23,754 nt of DNA from an uncultured Bacteroidales bacterium (lineage in GTDB: Bacteria; Bacteroidota; Bacteroidia; Bacteroidales; UBA932): NCBI GenBank assembly GCA_902491795.1, contig CABUIX010000034.1, positions 1-23,754 of the forward strand. The letters are read 5' to 3'. Made by a program: the position numbers and the translations under genes. Position 1 is the stretch's first letter. Each line of letters begins with the position of its first letter. Below are positions 1 to 8,235 of the stretch, in pieces. The notes under the pieces were generated by a model that had not been told where the DNA came from, did not search any database, and was given only the letters and a program-made list of their open reading frames with translations.

Positions 1-201
1 TGGTATCTCAGATGCTGATAGTGCCATCCTTGATCAGAGTGCAGTACGAGTCCTTCCGGTATATCGGGCATCCTCAATTGAGCACATATAATAATTCCCG
101 ACACAAAAACCAACAATAGCCGATAATGAATATTGAATAACCGGGGAAAAGACTTTGTCAAAACGGTGTACCGGCAGAATCTGTCTGGCGAATTCCGGCA
201 T
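1..201 (-). pseudogene. IS3-family transposase (OrfB) remnant, frameshifted, runs off the left edge
   Basis: Read on the minus strand, positions about 71 to 1 encode MPDIPEGLVLHSDQGWHYQH followed by LRY. This carries the HSDQGW-YQH block of IS3/IS150-type DDE transposases (rve integrase core), which holds the second catalytic Asp (GAT at 35-33). Upstream, in another minus frame (about 201-80), the translation includes KVFSPVIQYSLSAIVGFCVG, matching the 'K-YLSP-ID--N-EIV-F-V' block that lies N-terminal to it in the family. The two blocks are in order but in different frames, and the residues normally between them are shortened. The copy is therefore frameshifted and probably internally deleted around 75-95. 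The N-terminal part of OrfB and all of OrfA are absent from the expected upstream side. The C-terminal Glu region, if present, lies outside the window. Family assignment is from motif recognition only. Confidence 0.72.
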
Positions 202-232
202 TCGGGGTCTGACAGGCAAGAGCTGGCGCTTG

Positions 233-258
233 ATGTCTGTCTGGCAGAGGACAGACAT
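233..258. repeat. Small perfect hairpin, 9-bp arms
   Basis: ATGTCTGTC (233-241) and GACAGACAT (250-258) are perfect reverse complements separated by 8 nt. The hairpin lies between the transposase remnant and the larger inverted-repeat element. Its role is unknown. It could be part of the decayed IS or an independent structured site. Confidence 0.5.
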
Positions 259-273
259 TCCAGGATAGCGGAG

Positions 274-426
274 TTCCTGCAATTGACCTGTCGCACCGAA
301 GTGCCCTGGAGCGGCCTGGAAGAGGGGTGAGTGCGACAGGTCTCACGAAAAATGGTAGACCTGTCGCAGCAGCAGGCCCTGCAGGCCCTTGGGAGGCCGG
401 TCCGTGCGACAGGTCAATTGCAGGAA
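274..426. repeat. Tandem pair of inverted-repeat units inside 23-bp terminal inverted repeats (REPIN- or MITE-like)
   Basis: Positions 274-296 and 404-426 are perfect 23-bp reverse complements. The core GACCTGTCGCA / TGCGACAGGTC occurs four times in alternating orientation: minus at 285-295, plus at 332-342, minus at 358-368, plus at 405-415. This makes two hairpin units of identical layout at a 73-bp period, each with arms of about 12 bp around a 34-35 nt centre. The centres (297-330 and 369-403) are G/C-rich and weakly alike. Two inverted short palindromes around a variable spacer resemble REPIN elements. The 153-bp block with terminal inverted repeats also resembles a MITE. No target-site duplication is visible and no transposase is encoded inside. 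Confidence 0.75.
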
Positions 427-712
427 AGCAGGATTGACACAAAGAGATGAGCTCAAGAAGAAGTACCGTAGACTGGAGACTCCAATGAAAAGCGCCGTCG
501 AAGGAAGATCCACCATGGGACAGCATCAGAAGCGTCACAAAGAAGTTCTTGCAGAATAGCTTGACTCGGCTGCGAAGAGTGGCATTTCCCAGTACCATTT
601 CACAAGTCAGGCAAACTGTCAGCTGCCCGCCGCCGGAGTCATCTTCCGCCGCAAACATCCGGATCTCCCCTGATAATGAAGATTCAGAAGACAAAAAGAG
701 TAAATTCGCGTC

Positions 713-1504
713 ATGGACTACGCGTTGATAACAGGAGCCTCTTCCGGAATAGGGCTGGAATATGCCCGGCAGCTTGCAAGCACCGGCCATAATGTGATAA
801 TCGTAAGCAACCGCAACGACGACAACAGGAGAGTCGCTGCGGAAATAGCCGCCGAATACTCTGTGTCGGCACTGCCTATGTACGCCGATCTGTCGCAGGA
901 TGGAGCCGCCGAAAGCATCCACGATTGGGTTACCGGACAGGGGTTGACTGTAGATATACTGATCAACAACGCCGGAATGCTTCTCTTCTCGACGCTCGAA
1001 CATACCGACCCGGCAAAACTCAACCGCATAATAGCCCTGCATTGCACAACCCCGACGCAATTGTGCCGTCTGTTCGGCAGCGACATGAAGAACCGCCGCT
1101 CCGGGCATATCCTGATAATGTCGTCGATCACGGCATGGACTCCTTATCCGACGATATCACATTATGGCGCAACAAAAGCTTATCTTCGAAGTTTCGGCCA
1201 GTCACTGTGGTACGAGTTGCGCGATTATGGCGTGAGCGTCACCACCGTCTTCCCCTCGGCCGTGGATACGCCGCTGTACAGTCTGGAAGCGAAAACCCGC
1301 AGGGTTCTCTCCAGGACCGGTCTTATGATGAGCGCCCCGAAGCTGGCCCGGCTCGGGCTAAAGGCAATGTTCCGCAGACGACGCCGCTGCATTCCCGGTT
1401 TTGCCACGAAGCTGGAATATCTCATCTGCTCGCTGCTGCCGGCCCATGCGCTATTGCCACTGCTGCACATTCCGCCAGTGAAAAGGCTCCTGTCGCGGCT
1501 TTAG
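713..1504 (+). CDS. SDR-family NAD(P)-dependent oxidoreductase
   Basis: A 263-residue classical short-chain dehydrogenase/reductase, probably cytosolic. It has the nucleotide-binding TGASSGIG at residues 7-14, NNAG at 85-88, the active-site Ser in the SS pair at 137-138, and YGATK with Tyr151 and Lys155, giving the usual Ser-Tyr-Lys set. Length is typical of the family. The C-terminal 60 residues are Arg-rich and hydrophobic, a pattern seen in SDRs acting on lipid or steroid-like substrates, but the substrate cannot be read from the sequence. The ATG at 713 places the Rossmann motif at the expected distance from the N-terminus. The next gene, tetR, starts 105 bp downstream on the same strand, so co-transcription is possible but not shown. 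Confidence is high for the family and low for the reaction. Confidence 0.9.
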   Translation: MDYALITGASSGIGLEYARQLASTGHNVIIVSNRNDDNRRVAAEIAAEYSVSALPMYADLSQDGAAESIHDWVTGQGLTVDILINNAGMLLFSTLEHTDPAKLNRIIALHCTTPTQLCRLFGSDMKNRRSGHILIMSSITAWTPYPTISHYGATKAYLRSFGQSLWYELRDYGVSVTTVFPSAVDTPLYSLEAKTRRVLSRTGLMMSAPKLARLGLKAMFRRRRRCIPGFATKLEYLICSLLPAHALLPLLHIPPVKRLLSRL

Positions 1505-1579
1505 AGAACAGGACTCCAAGGAACAAGCGATTTCCGCTTTTCATATATTTCAGGCATATTATTTGTACGATTTTACCCG

Positions 1580-1598
1580 TTTGGTCGAAAATTCCAAA
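1580..1598. promoter_or_regulatory. Candidate TetR operator upstream of the RND operon
   Basis: TTTGG (1580-1584) and CCAAA (1594-1598) form an inverted repeat with a 9-nt spacer. It ends 11 bp before the start codon of the tetR gene that heads the RND operon. The place and size suit an autoregulatory TetR site. The arms are short, so chance occurrence is possible. I could not fit a clear TAnnTTTG promoter box next to it. Confidence 0.35.
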
Positions 1599-1609
1599 AC
1601 TTACTGAAA

Positions 1610-2209
1610 ATGAGCAAGGACGTAAGAAAGAAGATAATCGAAGCGGCGTCGGAGGTGTTCTCCGTCTACGGTTATGAAAAAACAACCGTCGAAGACATTG
1701 CCAAATTGGCAGACAAGGCGAAGACGACAGTCTACTATTACTTCGAAGGCAAGGCCGAGATATTCGCAGCCGCCCTCGAAGATGAACTATCTGCCATGAG
1801 CGAAGCCCTTTCTGACTATCGAAGAACAGAGCCCGACAGAATTGTCCAGAACTTCCGGGAATACCTCAAGAAACGGATTGAAGTGATACTTGACTCCAGA
1901 CTTTACAAAAAATTCCTGCCTGAAATGCTGAAACGCGACAACAAAAGCGAACTCAACAGCATCTTTATCAAGGCCCGTTCAGCATTCGACACCTCCGAAA
2001 GGGCATTTTTCAAGGCAATATGCTCATACGCCAAGGCAGCCGGCGCACTAGACAGCAAGGTCAAGCCGGAAATTTTCGCCGAGATGCTGGGAATGGTGCT
2101 GAACGGGGCTGAAGTCCAGATCCTGCTGTCCGATGACAAGGCGGCATCCATGGCGACCTATGAAGAGATGGTCAACTTCATTACAAACACGAAAAACTAC
2201 AATTTATGA
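1610..2209 (+). CDS. TetR/AcrR-family transcriptional regulator of the RND efflux operon
   Basis: A 199-residue protein with the standard N-terminal TetR DNA-binding domain. Helices around residues 5-50 include the KKIIEAASEVFSVYGYEKTT region and the recognition helix AKTTVYYYFEGKAEIF. The C-terminal 140 residues are helical and variable, as expected for the ligand-binding and dimerisation domain. It is the first gene of a five-gene run. Its TGA (2207-2209) overlaps the ATG of the next gene (2206-2208), so it is translationally coupled to the pump genes and most likely represses them in response to a pump substrate. An inverted repeat at 1580-1598 is a candidate binding site. The regulator family is clear; the ligand is unknown. 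Confidence 0.9.
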   Translation: MSKDVRKKIIEAASEVFSVYGYEKTTVEDIAKLADKAKTTVYYYFEGKAEIFAAALEDELSAMSEALSDYRRTEPDRIVQNFREYLKKRIEVILDSRLYKKFLPEMLKRDNKSELNSIFIKARSAFDTSERAFFKAICSYAKAAGALDSKVKPEIFAEMLGMVLNGAEVQILLSDDKAASMATYEEMVNFITNTKNYNL

Positions 2210-2727
2210 TGAAAAGGATATTGTTCGCGGCCGCACTGATTGCTGCCGCCTGCTCATGCTCAAAGGAAGGGGCAGCGAGATTCGAAGGTTACTATTCCTA
2301 CAAACTGAGCGGAACCATAAGTTTCGAAGCCACCACCGCATCCTCGACTTCAACGGAGATTGCGCCTGACAAGATGACATTCAGCATAATGCCTGAATCC
2401 GGACAGCTGAACATCCTCACGGAAGACAGGAAATCCGGCTCAATCGTCATGACGATGAATGCCGTAGGCGGAGACGCCACGACCACGACAGGAAAGGCAC
2501 AGGGCAGCGCCCTTACCCTTGACGACTGCACCAAGCGCGTAAACTTTGACCTCAGCAGCACCGCACTGGAGAGAGGACAGAGTTTCACGCTGAGCGGAAG
2601 CGGCAAGAGACTTGACGATGTCCTAATAATAGACTTTACGGCAAGCGGCACGATGGACTACCTCGGACGCAGCTACGTGGTTACAGACAGCGACATTAAT
2701 TGTGTAGCAAGACTCAACGACCGATGA
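2206..2727 (+). CDS. Uncharacterised small lipoprotein encoded inside the RND efflux operon
   Basis: A 173-residue protein with a short charged start (MMKR), a hydrophobic stretch and Cys16/Cys18 followed by Ser-Lys-Glu, which suggests a lipoprotein signal peptide, although the residues before Cys are a loose lipobox. The mature part is rich in Thr, Ser and Gly with alternating hydrophobic residues, as in an all-beta fold. A calycin/lipocalin-like barrel is a reasonable guess, but I recognise no domain. ATGA overlaps join it to tetR (2206-2209) and to the RND adaptor gene (2724-2727), so it is made together with the pump. It probably sits in the periplasm or outer membrane. It is not one of the usual parts of an RND tripartite pump. 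A second ATG at 2209-2211 could be the true start. Confidence 0.8.
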   Translation: MMKRILFAAALIAAACSCSKEGAARFEGYYSYKLSGTISFEATTASSTSTEIAPDKMTFSIMPESGQLNILTEDRKSGSIVMTMNAVGGDATTTTGKAQGSALTLDDCTKRVNFDLSSTALERGQSFTLSGSGKRLDDVLIIDFTASGTMDYLGRSYVVTDSDINCVARLNDR

Positions 2728-3752
2728 AAAGAGTTGCATTTTATGTCATGCTCCTGCTCTCAGCTGCAGGATGCGCACCCAAGTCACAGGGAATTGAAGG
2801 TGCAGACAAGGCGCCGGTCGCCGTGCGTGTGCAAAGGATCTCCGGCAAAAGCACTTCAGAAACAATAAGCTACGTCGGCACTGCAGAAGCCGGCAGGTCG
2901 ACAGTGGTGTCCGCGCCGAGTCCGGGCCGTCTCGTCTCACTATACGTCAAGAGAGGAGACAGAGTGGAGGCCGGACAGGCAATAGCACAGATAGAATCCC
3001 AGACCGTGCGCAGCGCATGGCAGATGGCCCAGGCAACCCTTGAACAGGCCGAAGACGGCTACAACAGGGCAATGCAGGTGTACAGTTCCGGGAGCATATC
3101 CGAAGTGCAGATGGTCGAGATCAACACCAAGCTGACCCAGGCCAGGGCATCTGCCGAGGCAGCGCAGAAAGCCCTTGACGACTGCACGCTCAGGGCTCCT
3201 TTCGACGGCTATGTCTCCGAAATCATGGCCGAAGAAAGCGTGCAGCTCAACATGCTTGAGCCCGTGGCACGCATAATGGACATTTCAGAAATCATAATCC
3301 GCTTCCCGGTACCGGAAAGTGAAATAAACTCTCTGGAAATAGGCCAGGAAATAACCATTGACGTGGCAGCCACCGGCTCCACCGCTCTTTCGGGAAAGGT
3401 ACTTTCGAAGGGCATCTCGGCCTCCCCGCTTTCACACAGCTATGACTGCACCGCGAGCCTCGATGCAGGACCCGGCAAACTCATGCCAGGAATGGTGTGT
3501 GAAGTTCACGTGAAGGAAGGCGGCAATGCCGGCCCGGTGATTCCTGCATCAGTAATCCAGACAGGCACCGACGGGAGGTATATATGGACAGTCCGTGACG
3601 GAAAAGCCTGCAAGACCGCCGTCAAGGTCGGAGGCTTCTCCGGCACAGGAGTAATCATAACAGAAGGACTGGACGAGGGAGACCTCGTCATAGTCGAAGG
3701 CTATCAGAAGGTTTCATCGGGAATGAAGGTCACGACTGAGGAGAATCAATAA
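2724..3752 (+). CDS. RND efflux periplasmic adaptor subunit (membrane fusion protein), lipoprotein
   Basis: A 342-residue AcrA/MexA-type adaptor that links the inner-membrane RND permease to the TolC channel. It has a signal peptide ending LLLSAAGC with the lipidated Cys at residue 17. It then shows the first lipoyl half (VVSAPSPGRLVSLYVKRGDRVEAGQAIAQIES split around a hinge), a helical hairpin of about 55 residues rich in Ala, Gln and Glu, the second lipoyl half (LRAPFDGYVSEI), and beta-barrel and membrane-proximal domains to the C-terminus (VIVEGYQKVSSGMKV). An ATG 24 nt upstream would add residues before the signal peptide. I chose 2724 because it overlaps the previous stop as ATGA and begins directly with the signal peptide. 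Its stop lies 1 nt before the permease start. Confidence 0.93.
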   Translation: MKRVAFYVMLLLSAAGCAPKSQGIEGADKAPVAVRVQRISGKSTSETISYVGTAEAGRSTVVSAPSPGRLVSLYVKRGDRVEAGQAIAQIESQTVRSAWQMAQATLEQAEDGYNRAMQVYSSGSISEVQMVEINTKLTQARASAEAAQKALDDCTLRAPFDGYVSEIMAEESVQLNMLEPVARIMDISEIIIRFPVPESEINSLEIGQEITIDVAATGSTALSGKVLSKGISASPLSHSYDCTASLDAGPGKLMPGMVCEVHVKEGGNAGPVIPASVIQTGTDGRYIWTVRDGKACKTAVKVGGFSGTGVIITEGLDEGDLVIVEGYQKVSSGMKVTTEENQ

Positions 3753-3753
3753 A

Positions 3754-6700
3754 ATGAACAACAGGAAATCACCTCTGATACTCTGGACTATCCGGCAGAA
3801 ATCAATAATCTACCTGATTCTGGCCGTGCTCGTGGGCATAGGCATCTACGGAATCTGGAAGATGAACAAGGACGAATATCCCTCGTTTGAAATCAAGCAG
3901 GGACTGGTGGCGGCCGTTTACCCAGGAGCCTCTTCTCTCGAGGTCGAGGAACAGGTTGCCAAACCCGTGGAGCAGGTCCTGCTGTCGTTCGACGAAGTCA
4001 ACAGCCAGAACCTGCAGATAACGTCAAAGGACGGAATCTGCTACATGCTTGTGGACCTGACATCTCCTGCCAGGACCAAGGATGAAGTATGGTCGAAGAT
4101 CAAGATGAAGCTAAACGAGACCAAGAGCACCCTTCCTCCTGGAGTGCTGGCTCTTGTAGTGGTGGACGACTTCGCCTCAGTTTCATCTTCTCTGATTGCG
4201 ATGGAATCTGACGACAAGAGCTACACCGAACTCAAGGAGCTGGCCGACGAGCTTCAGGAAAGGCTGAGGAAAATCCCTGAGCTGGCGGCTGTCACGATAT
4301 ACGGTGATCTCGGGGAGGAGATAGCCGTGACCGTGGACATGGAGAAGCTCTCGAGCTACGGAATATCCCCGGCAAGCCTTATGCTTGGCTACCAGAGTTC
4401 TTCACTGCAGGTTCCGAGCGGAAGCTTCAACACCGGCTACGCAAATTCGCCGATACATGTCGAGTCTCCGATAAGCAGCGAGCAGGAAATCGCCGACAGG
4501 ATAGTCTACAGCGACCCCGCAGGCGGGATTGTCCGGCTCAAGGACATAGCGACTGTTGAAAGGCGATACAAGGATCCCGATTCATTTGTCAACTTCAACG
4601 GCCACTCGGCGCTTATAATTTCCGTCGAGATGCGCCCGGACAATGACATAGTGGCGTTCGGAAAAGAACTCGACAAGGTGATAGGCGAATATGAGCAGGA
4701 ACTTCCGGAAAGCGTGACGCTCACGAGAATCACCGACCAGCCCAAACTGGTCAAGAATTCGGTGTTCTCCTTCCTCAGGGATCTCGTGGTGTCAATGCTG
4801 GTGGTGATACTCGTTATGCTGATGCTGTTCCCGATCAAGTCGGCTCTGATTGCAAGTTCCGGAGTACCCGTCTGCACGGCAGTCGCTCTCGCCGTAATGT
4901 TCCTTACGGGAATAGGGCTCAACACCGTGACGCTTGCGGCTCTGATTGTGGTGCTGGGAATGATAGTCGATGACTCCATAATCACGATGGACGGCTATAT
5001 GGGAGAACTCGGCAAGGGAATGTCGAGGGAAGAGGCCGCACAGTCGAGCGCGAGGGAGTTGGTACTGCCCATGGTGACGGCCACATCCGCCATAAGCCTG
5101 ATGTTCTTCCCCACCCTGGGCATCATAACCGGGTATCTGGGAGACTTCGTGACTTACTTCCCCTGGGTAGTGGCAATTGCGCTCACGGCATCGCTCGCGT
5201 ATGCAATCTTCGTGGTCCCCTCTCTCGAGGTCAGGTTCATACGCTCGGCCAACGTGGAGCAGAACAACATATTCTCCCGCATACAGAAGAAGTTCTTCAC
5301 CGGCCTGCAGAAAGCCTACGATGCTGCTCAGGACTGGTGCTTCCGCCACCCGAAACTTACCATAACAGCCGGCATCGGCTCCGTCGCACTGGCGGTGGTG
5401 CTGTTCTTCCAGCTGAACATCCAGATGATGCCTCTGGCGGACAGGGACTTCTTCGCAGTGGAAGTCACCCTCGACAGCAATGCCGGACTTGACGACACCA
5501 AGGCCGTAGTGGATTCGCTTCAGGACATGATGCTGCGCGACAACAGAATAGAGTCAGTAACCTCGTTCATAGGCAACAGTGCACCTCGCTTCACCGCGAC
5601 CTACACCCCGGCCACTCCGGCCCCGAATTATGCACAGCTGATTGTCAACACCAAATCCATCGAGGCGACCAAGCAGATACTGCCCGAATACGAAGAAAAG
5701 TACGAACACTGGTTTCCTGAGGCCCTGATCCGGATCAAGCAGATGGACTACCAGGCCGCAACTCCTATAGAGATACGCGTCCAGGGTGCCGAACTTGAGA
5801 CGATAAAACCGGTAGCCGACACCATAAGGGCTCACATGCAGCAGATGAACCATGAACTCAAATGGGTACACAGCACCGTTGACGACTACATCAGCTGCGT
5901 GGAAGTAAAACTCAACGCAGACGAGGCGGCAAGACTCGGCGTCAACAAGGCAATGCTTTCGCTTTCAATTGCAGGAAGCCTCAACGGACAGACACTGGCC
6001 TCCCTGTGGGAAGGTGACAAGTCAATTCCTGTCAACCTCTACAGCGCCGGCCTCTCCGGCGACGTTCCGTACGACATGATAGGGAACCAGCAGGTCAGCA
6101 CCTCAATTCCGGGCCTCAGCGTGCCGCTGCGCCAGGTCGCAAGCATCGAACCGGGCTGGGAGCCCGCGCAGAGAATGCGTTATGCCAGCGAAGAGACAAT
6201 CACAATCTCCGCCGACATGAAAACCGGACAGAGCCAGCCGGCATCCATGAAAGAAATTCGGAAATTCATTGACGGTCTCGAGCTCCCTGAAGGAGTGCAC
6301 ATCAGCTACGGCGGACTCACGGCCATCAACACCGGCGTGATTCCGCAGATCCTGCTCAGCTTCATCTGCGCTGTGGCCGTGCTGTTCATCTTCCTTCTGA
6401 TACATTTCCGGAAGATTTCAATTGCGGTGCTCACCATAGTGCTCAGCTCACTGTGTCTGTTCGGGGCATTTCTGGGACTGTGGGTGTTCGGCCTGGATTT
6501 CAGCATCACCGCCGTACTCGGCCTGATAAGTCTCGTGGGAATAATAGTCCGTAACGGAATCATCCTGTTCGAATATGCTGAAGAGCTGCGCTTCACGGGC
6601 GGTCTGCCCGTCAAGGAAGCTGCCGCGATGGCCGGAAAGCGCCGTATGCGCCCCATATTCCTCACGTCATGCACCACCGCTCTCGGAGTGCTGCCGATGA

Positions 6701-6849
6701 TTCTGAGCGGAGACCAGCTGTGGCTTCCCATGGGTGTGGTAATATGCTTCGGCACCCTGCTATCCGTAATCATGATAACCCTGATCATGCCGGTTTCCTA
6801 CTGGCAGATCTTCAGAAAGGACAAACGTCCAAAGGAGGCTGTGAAATGA
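3754..6849 (+). CDS. Efflux RND transporter permease subunit (HAE1/AcrB-like)
   Basis: A 1031-residue inner-membrane proton/substrate antiporter, close to AcrB in length. TM1 is at about residues 15-33. A large periplasmic porter domain follows, then a TM2-6 block at about 335-500. TM7 is near 535-557, then a second periplasmic domain and TM8-12 at about 870-1020. The TM4 motif GMIVDDSII carries Asp406-Asp407, matching the AcrB proton-relay pair. In TM10 the position of the AcrB lysine relay residue reads IIVRNGIIL, with Arg933 in place of Lys, as in several other RND branches. A Shine-Dalgarno-like GAGGAG lies about 10 nt before the ATG. The stop overlaps the TolC gene start as ATGA. Substrate is unknown; drugs, bile salts or lipids are all possible. 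Confidence 0.95.
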   Translation: MNNRKSPLILWTIRQKSIIYLILAVLVGIGIYGIWKMNKDEYPSFEIKQGLVAAVYPGASSLEVEEQVAKPVEQVLLSFDEVNSQNLQITSKDGICYMLVDLTSPARTKDEVWSKIKMKLNETKSTLPPGVLALVVVDDFASVSSSLIAMESDDKSYTELKELADELQERLRKIPELAAVTIYGDLGEEIAVTVDMEKLSSYGISPASLMLGYQSSSLQVPSGSFNTGYANSPIHVESPISSEQEIADRIVYSDPAGGIVRLKDIATVERRYKDPDSFVNFNGHSALIISVEMRPDNDIVAFGKELDKVIGEYEQELPESVTLTRITDQPKLVKNSVFSFLRDLVVSMLVVILVMLMLFPIKSALIASSGVPVCTAVALAVMFLTGIGLNTVTLAALIVVLGMIVDDSIITMDGYMGELGKGMSREEAAQSSARELVLPMVTATSAISLMFFPTLGIITGYLGDFVTYFPWVVAIALTASLAYAIFVVPSLEVRFIRSANVEQNNIFSRIQKKFFTGLQKAYDAAQDWCFRHPKLTITAGIGSVALAVVLFFQLNIQMMPLADRDFFAVEVTLDSNAGLDDTKAVVDSLQDMMLRDNRIESVTSFIGNSAPRFTATYTPATPAPNYAQLIVNTKSIEATKQILPEYEEKYEHWFPEALIRIKQMDYQAATPIEIRVQGAELETIKPVADTIRAHMQQMNHELKWVHSTVDDYISCVEVKLNADEAARLGVNKAMLSLSIAGSLNGQTLASLWEGDKSIPVNLYSAGLSGDVPYDMIGNQQVSTSIPGLSVPLRQVASIEPGWEPAQRMRYASEETITISADMKTGQSQPASMKEIRKFIDGLELPEGVHISYGGLTAINTGVIPQILLSFICAVAVLFIFLLIHFRKISIAVLTIVLSSLCLFGAFLGLWVFGLDFSITAVLGLISLVGIIVRNGIILFEYAEELRFTGGLPVKEAAAMAGKRRMRPIFLTSCTTALGVLPMILSGDQLWLPMGVVICFGTLLSVIMITLIMPVSYWQIFRKDKRPKEAVK

Positions 6850-8234
6850 AAAAGACAATATTGCCGGCATGCATTGCGGCCGTTCTCGCCTGCTGCCTCC
6901 CGGCTTCCGCCCAGGAAATCCGGCTCACGCTCGAGGAGTGCCGCGAGATGGCGATGCAGAACAACAGTTCCGTGGTCGGGGCTGCCCTTGACCTGAAGGC
7001 GGCTGAATTCCAGAAGCAGGAAGCTTTTGCCGAATATTTCCCGCGCGTGAGCGTCATGGGATTCGGCTTTCTGGCCTTTGATCCGCTGCTCGAGATAGGC
7101 GTCAAGGACATCTTCGGCAACAATGACTTCAGCAACAACCTTCAGGGCATCATTGATTCCTACGCCCCGATGTACGGAATCTCACCGTACTATTCCACAA
7201 TGAGCCAGGGTTATCTCGCCGGAATCAGCGTGATGCAGCCCCTGTTTGCCGGAGGAAGGATAGTGAACGGCAACAGGCTCGCAAGCCTCGGCGTGGAGGC
7301 GGCAAGGCTGCAGCAGAGCGTGCAGCACCGCAGCACCGTCGAGGAAATTGACGGCTACTACAATCAGGTGGTGTCCCTGCAGGAGAAACAGCAGACGCTT
7401 GATGGATTCCTGGAATTCGTGGACACGCTCTACCGTGACGTCTCCGCCGCATACAATGCCGGACTCGTTACGGAAGACGACCTGCTGCAGGTCACGCTTA
7501 ACCGCAACCAGCTGCGTTCTTCGCAGGTGCAGCTGCAGAACGGAATTCGCCTCGCAAAGATGAACCTGCTGAATTCGATAGGAAAGGACTACACGGTCAT
7601 CAGCGCAAACGCCTCAGATGAGCATCCATACATAGATTCGATCGTGCTTGCCGACAGCGACAGCATCCCGATGCCTCCGGAGCACTATTACGCCGACGAA
7701 GAAAGTGTCGCCGCATCGATGGAGGAAACGCGTCTGCTGGAACTTCAGGTGGAAGCTGCAGAGCTTCAGAAGAAGATGGCCCTCGGCGAAGCGCTCCCGC
7801 AGGTAGCCGTGGGAGCCACATACGGCTACTATGACTTCATGGACAAGGGCAACTTCAACGGGCTGGCTTTCGCCACTGTCCAGATTCCCATATCACAGTG
7901 GGGCAAGACCTCCGCACAGATGAAGCGGTTGCAGACACAGGTAGATAAGGCGGCATCACAACGGGACTATCTGCAGTCTCAGCTGATACTCAGCGTCCGC
8001 CAGAAATGGGTGGAACTGACATCCAGCTGGGACCAGTACCAGCTTTCGCTTGATTCCGAATCCGCCGCCGAGGCTTCGTTCGGCAGGGTAAAACGCAATT
8101 ATGAGGCAGGGAGAGTCACGCTTTCGGAACTGCTGCAGTCACAGGCCAACCTCAGGCAGGCAGCCGACGCAAGGACCGAGGCCCTCAATGCCTATCGCCA
8201 GGCCCTGCAGAAATGGCTGGACCTGTCAAAATAA
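6846..8234 (+). CDS. TolC-family outer membrane efflux protein (RND operon)
   Basis: A 462-residue outer-membrane channel for the RND pump just upstream. It begins with a clear signal peptide (MKKTILPACIAAVLACCL, cleavage near ASA-Q at about residue 23). Two outer-membrane-efflux-protein repeats follow, rich in long amphipathic helices, starting with LTLEECREMAMQNNSSV and with the second repeat near residue 290. The strand segments 'GISVMQPLFAGGRI' and 'FATVQIPISQWGK' are the usual landmarks of the two halves. The open frame extends 177 nt upstream inside the permease gene. I chose 6846 because AAAGGAGG lies 8 nt before it, it begins the signal peptide, and its ATG overlaps the permease stop. 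It ends the operon. The next gene has its own promoter-like sequence. Confidence 0.94.
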   Translation: MKKTILPACIAAVLACCLPASAQEIRLTLEECREMAMQNNSSVVGAALDLKAAEFQKQEAFAEYFPRVSVMGFGFLAFDPLLEIGVKDIFGNNDFSNNLQGIIDSYAPMYGISPYYSTMSQGYLAGISVMQPLFAGGRIVNGNRLASLGVEAARLQQSVQHRSTVEEIDGYYNQVVSLQEKQQTLDGFLEFVDTLYRDVSAAYNAGLVTEDDLLQVTLNRNQLRSSQVQLQNGIRLAKMNLLNSIGKDYTVISANASDEHPYIDSIVLADSDSIPMPPEHYYADEESVAASMEETRLLELQVEAAELQKKMALGEALPQVAVGATYGYYDFMDKGNFNGLAFATVQIPISQWGKTSAQMKRLQTQVDKAASQRDYLQSQLILSVRQKWVELTSSWDQYQLSLDSESAAEASFGRVKRNYEAGRVTLSELLQSQANLRQAADARTEALNAYRQALQKWLDLSK

Positions 8235-8235
8235 T

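Larger units (their letters stand above)
202..712. other. Gene-free stretch between the IS remnant and the SDR gene
   Basis: I see no supportable protein gene here on either strand. The long minus-strand open frame through it is mostly antisense to the SDR gene and has no recognisable domain. A short plus-strand frame ending at 557-559 has no convincing start. The stretch contains a perfect 9-bp hairpin at 233-258 and the tandem inverted-repeat element at 274-426. For 427-700 I see no recognisable feature. A TAAATTCG box at 701-708, one mismatch from the Bacteroidota -7 consensus, lies too close to the SDR start to be a confident promoter. Confidence 0.6.

Noticed and set aside
2..91. Plus-strand open frame at the left edge that could be the C-terminus of an upstream gene
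   Set aside because: The minus strand of the same bases encodes a recognisable IS3 transposase motif, so the plus frame is most likely antisense.
274..426. CRISPR array
   Set aside because: Core copies alternate in orientation, there are only four, and there are no uniform spacers or cas genes.
404..559. Short plus-strand frame with a Lys/Arg-rich translation starting within the inverted repeat
   Set aside because: It has only a GTG start inside the repeat, no ribosome-binding site and no recognisable similarity.
158..1108. Minus-strand open frame of 316 codons
   Set aside because: It is antisense to the well-supported SDR gene for a third of its length and shows no domain or plausible composition. 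It is a by-product of GC-rich coding sequence.
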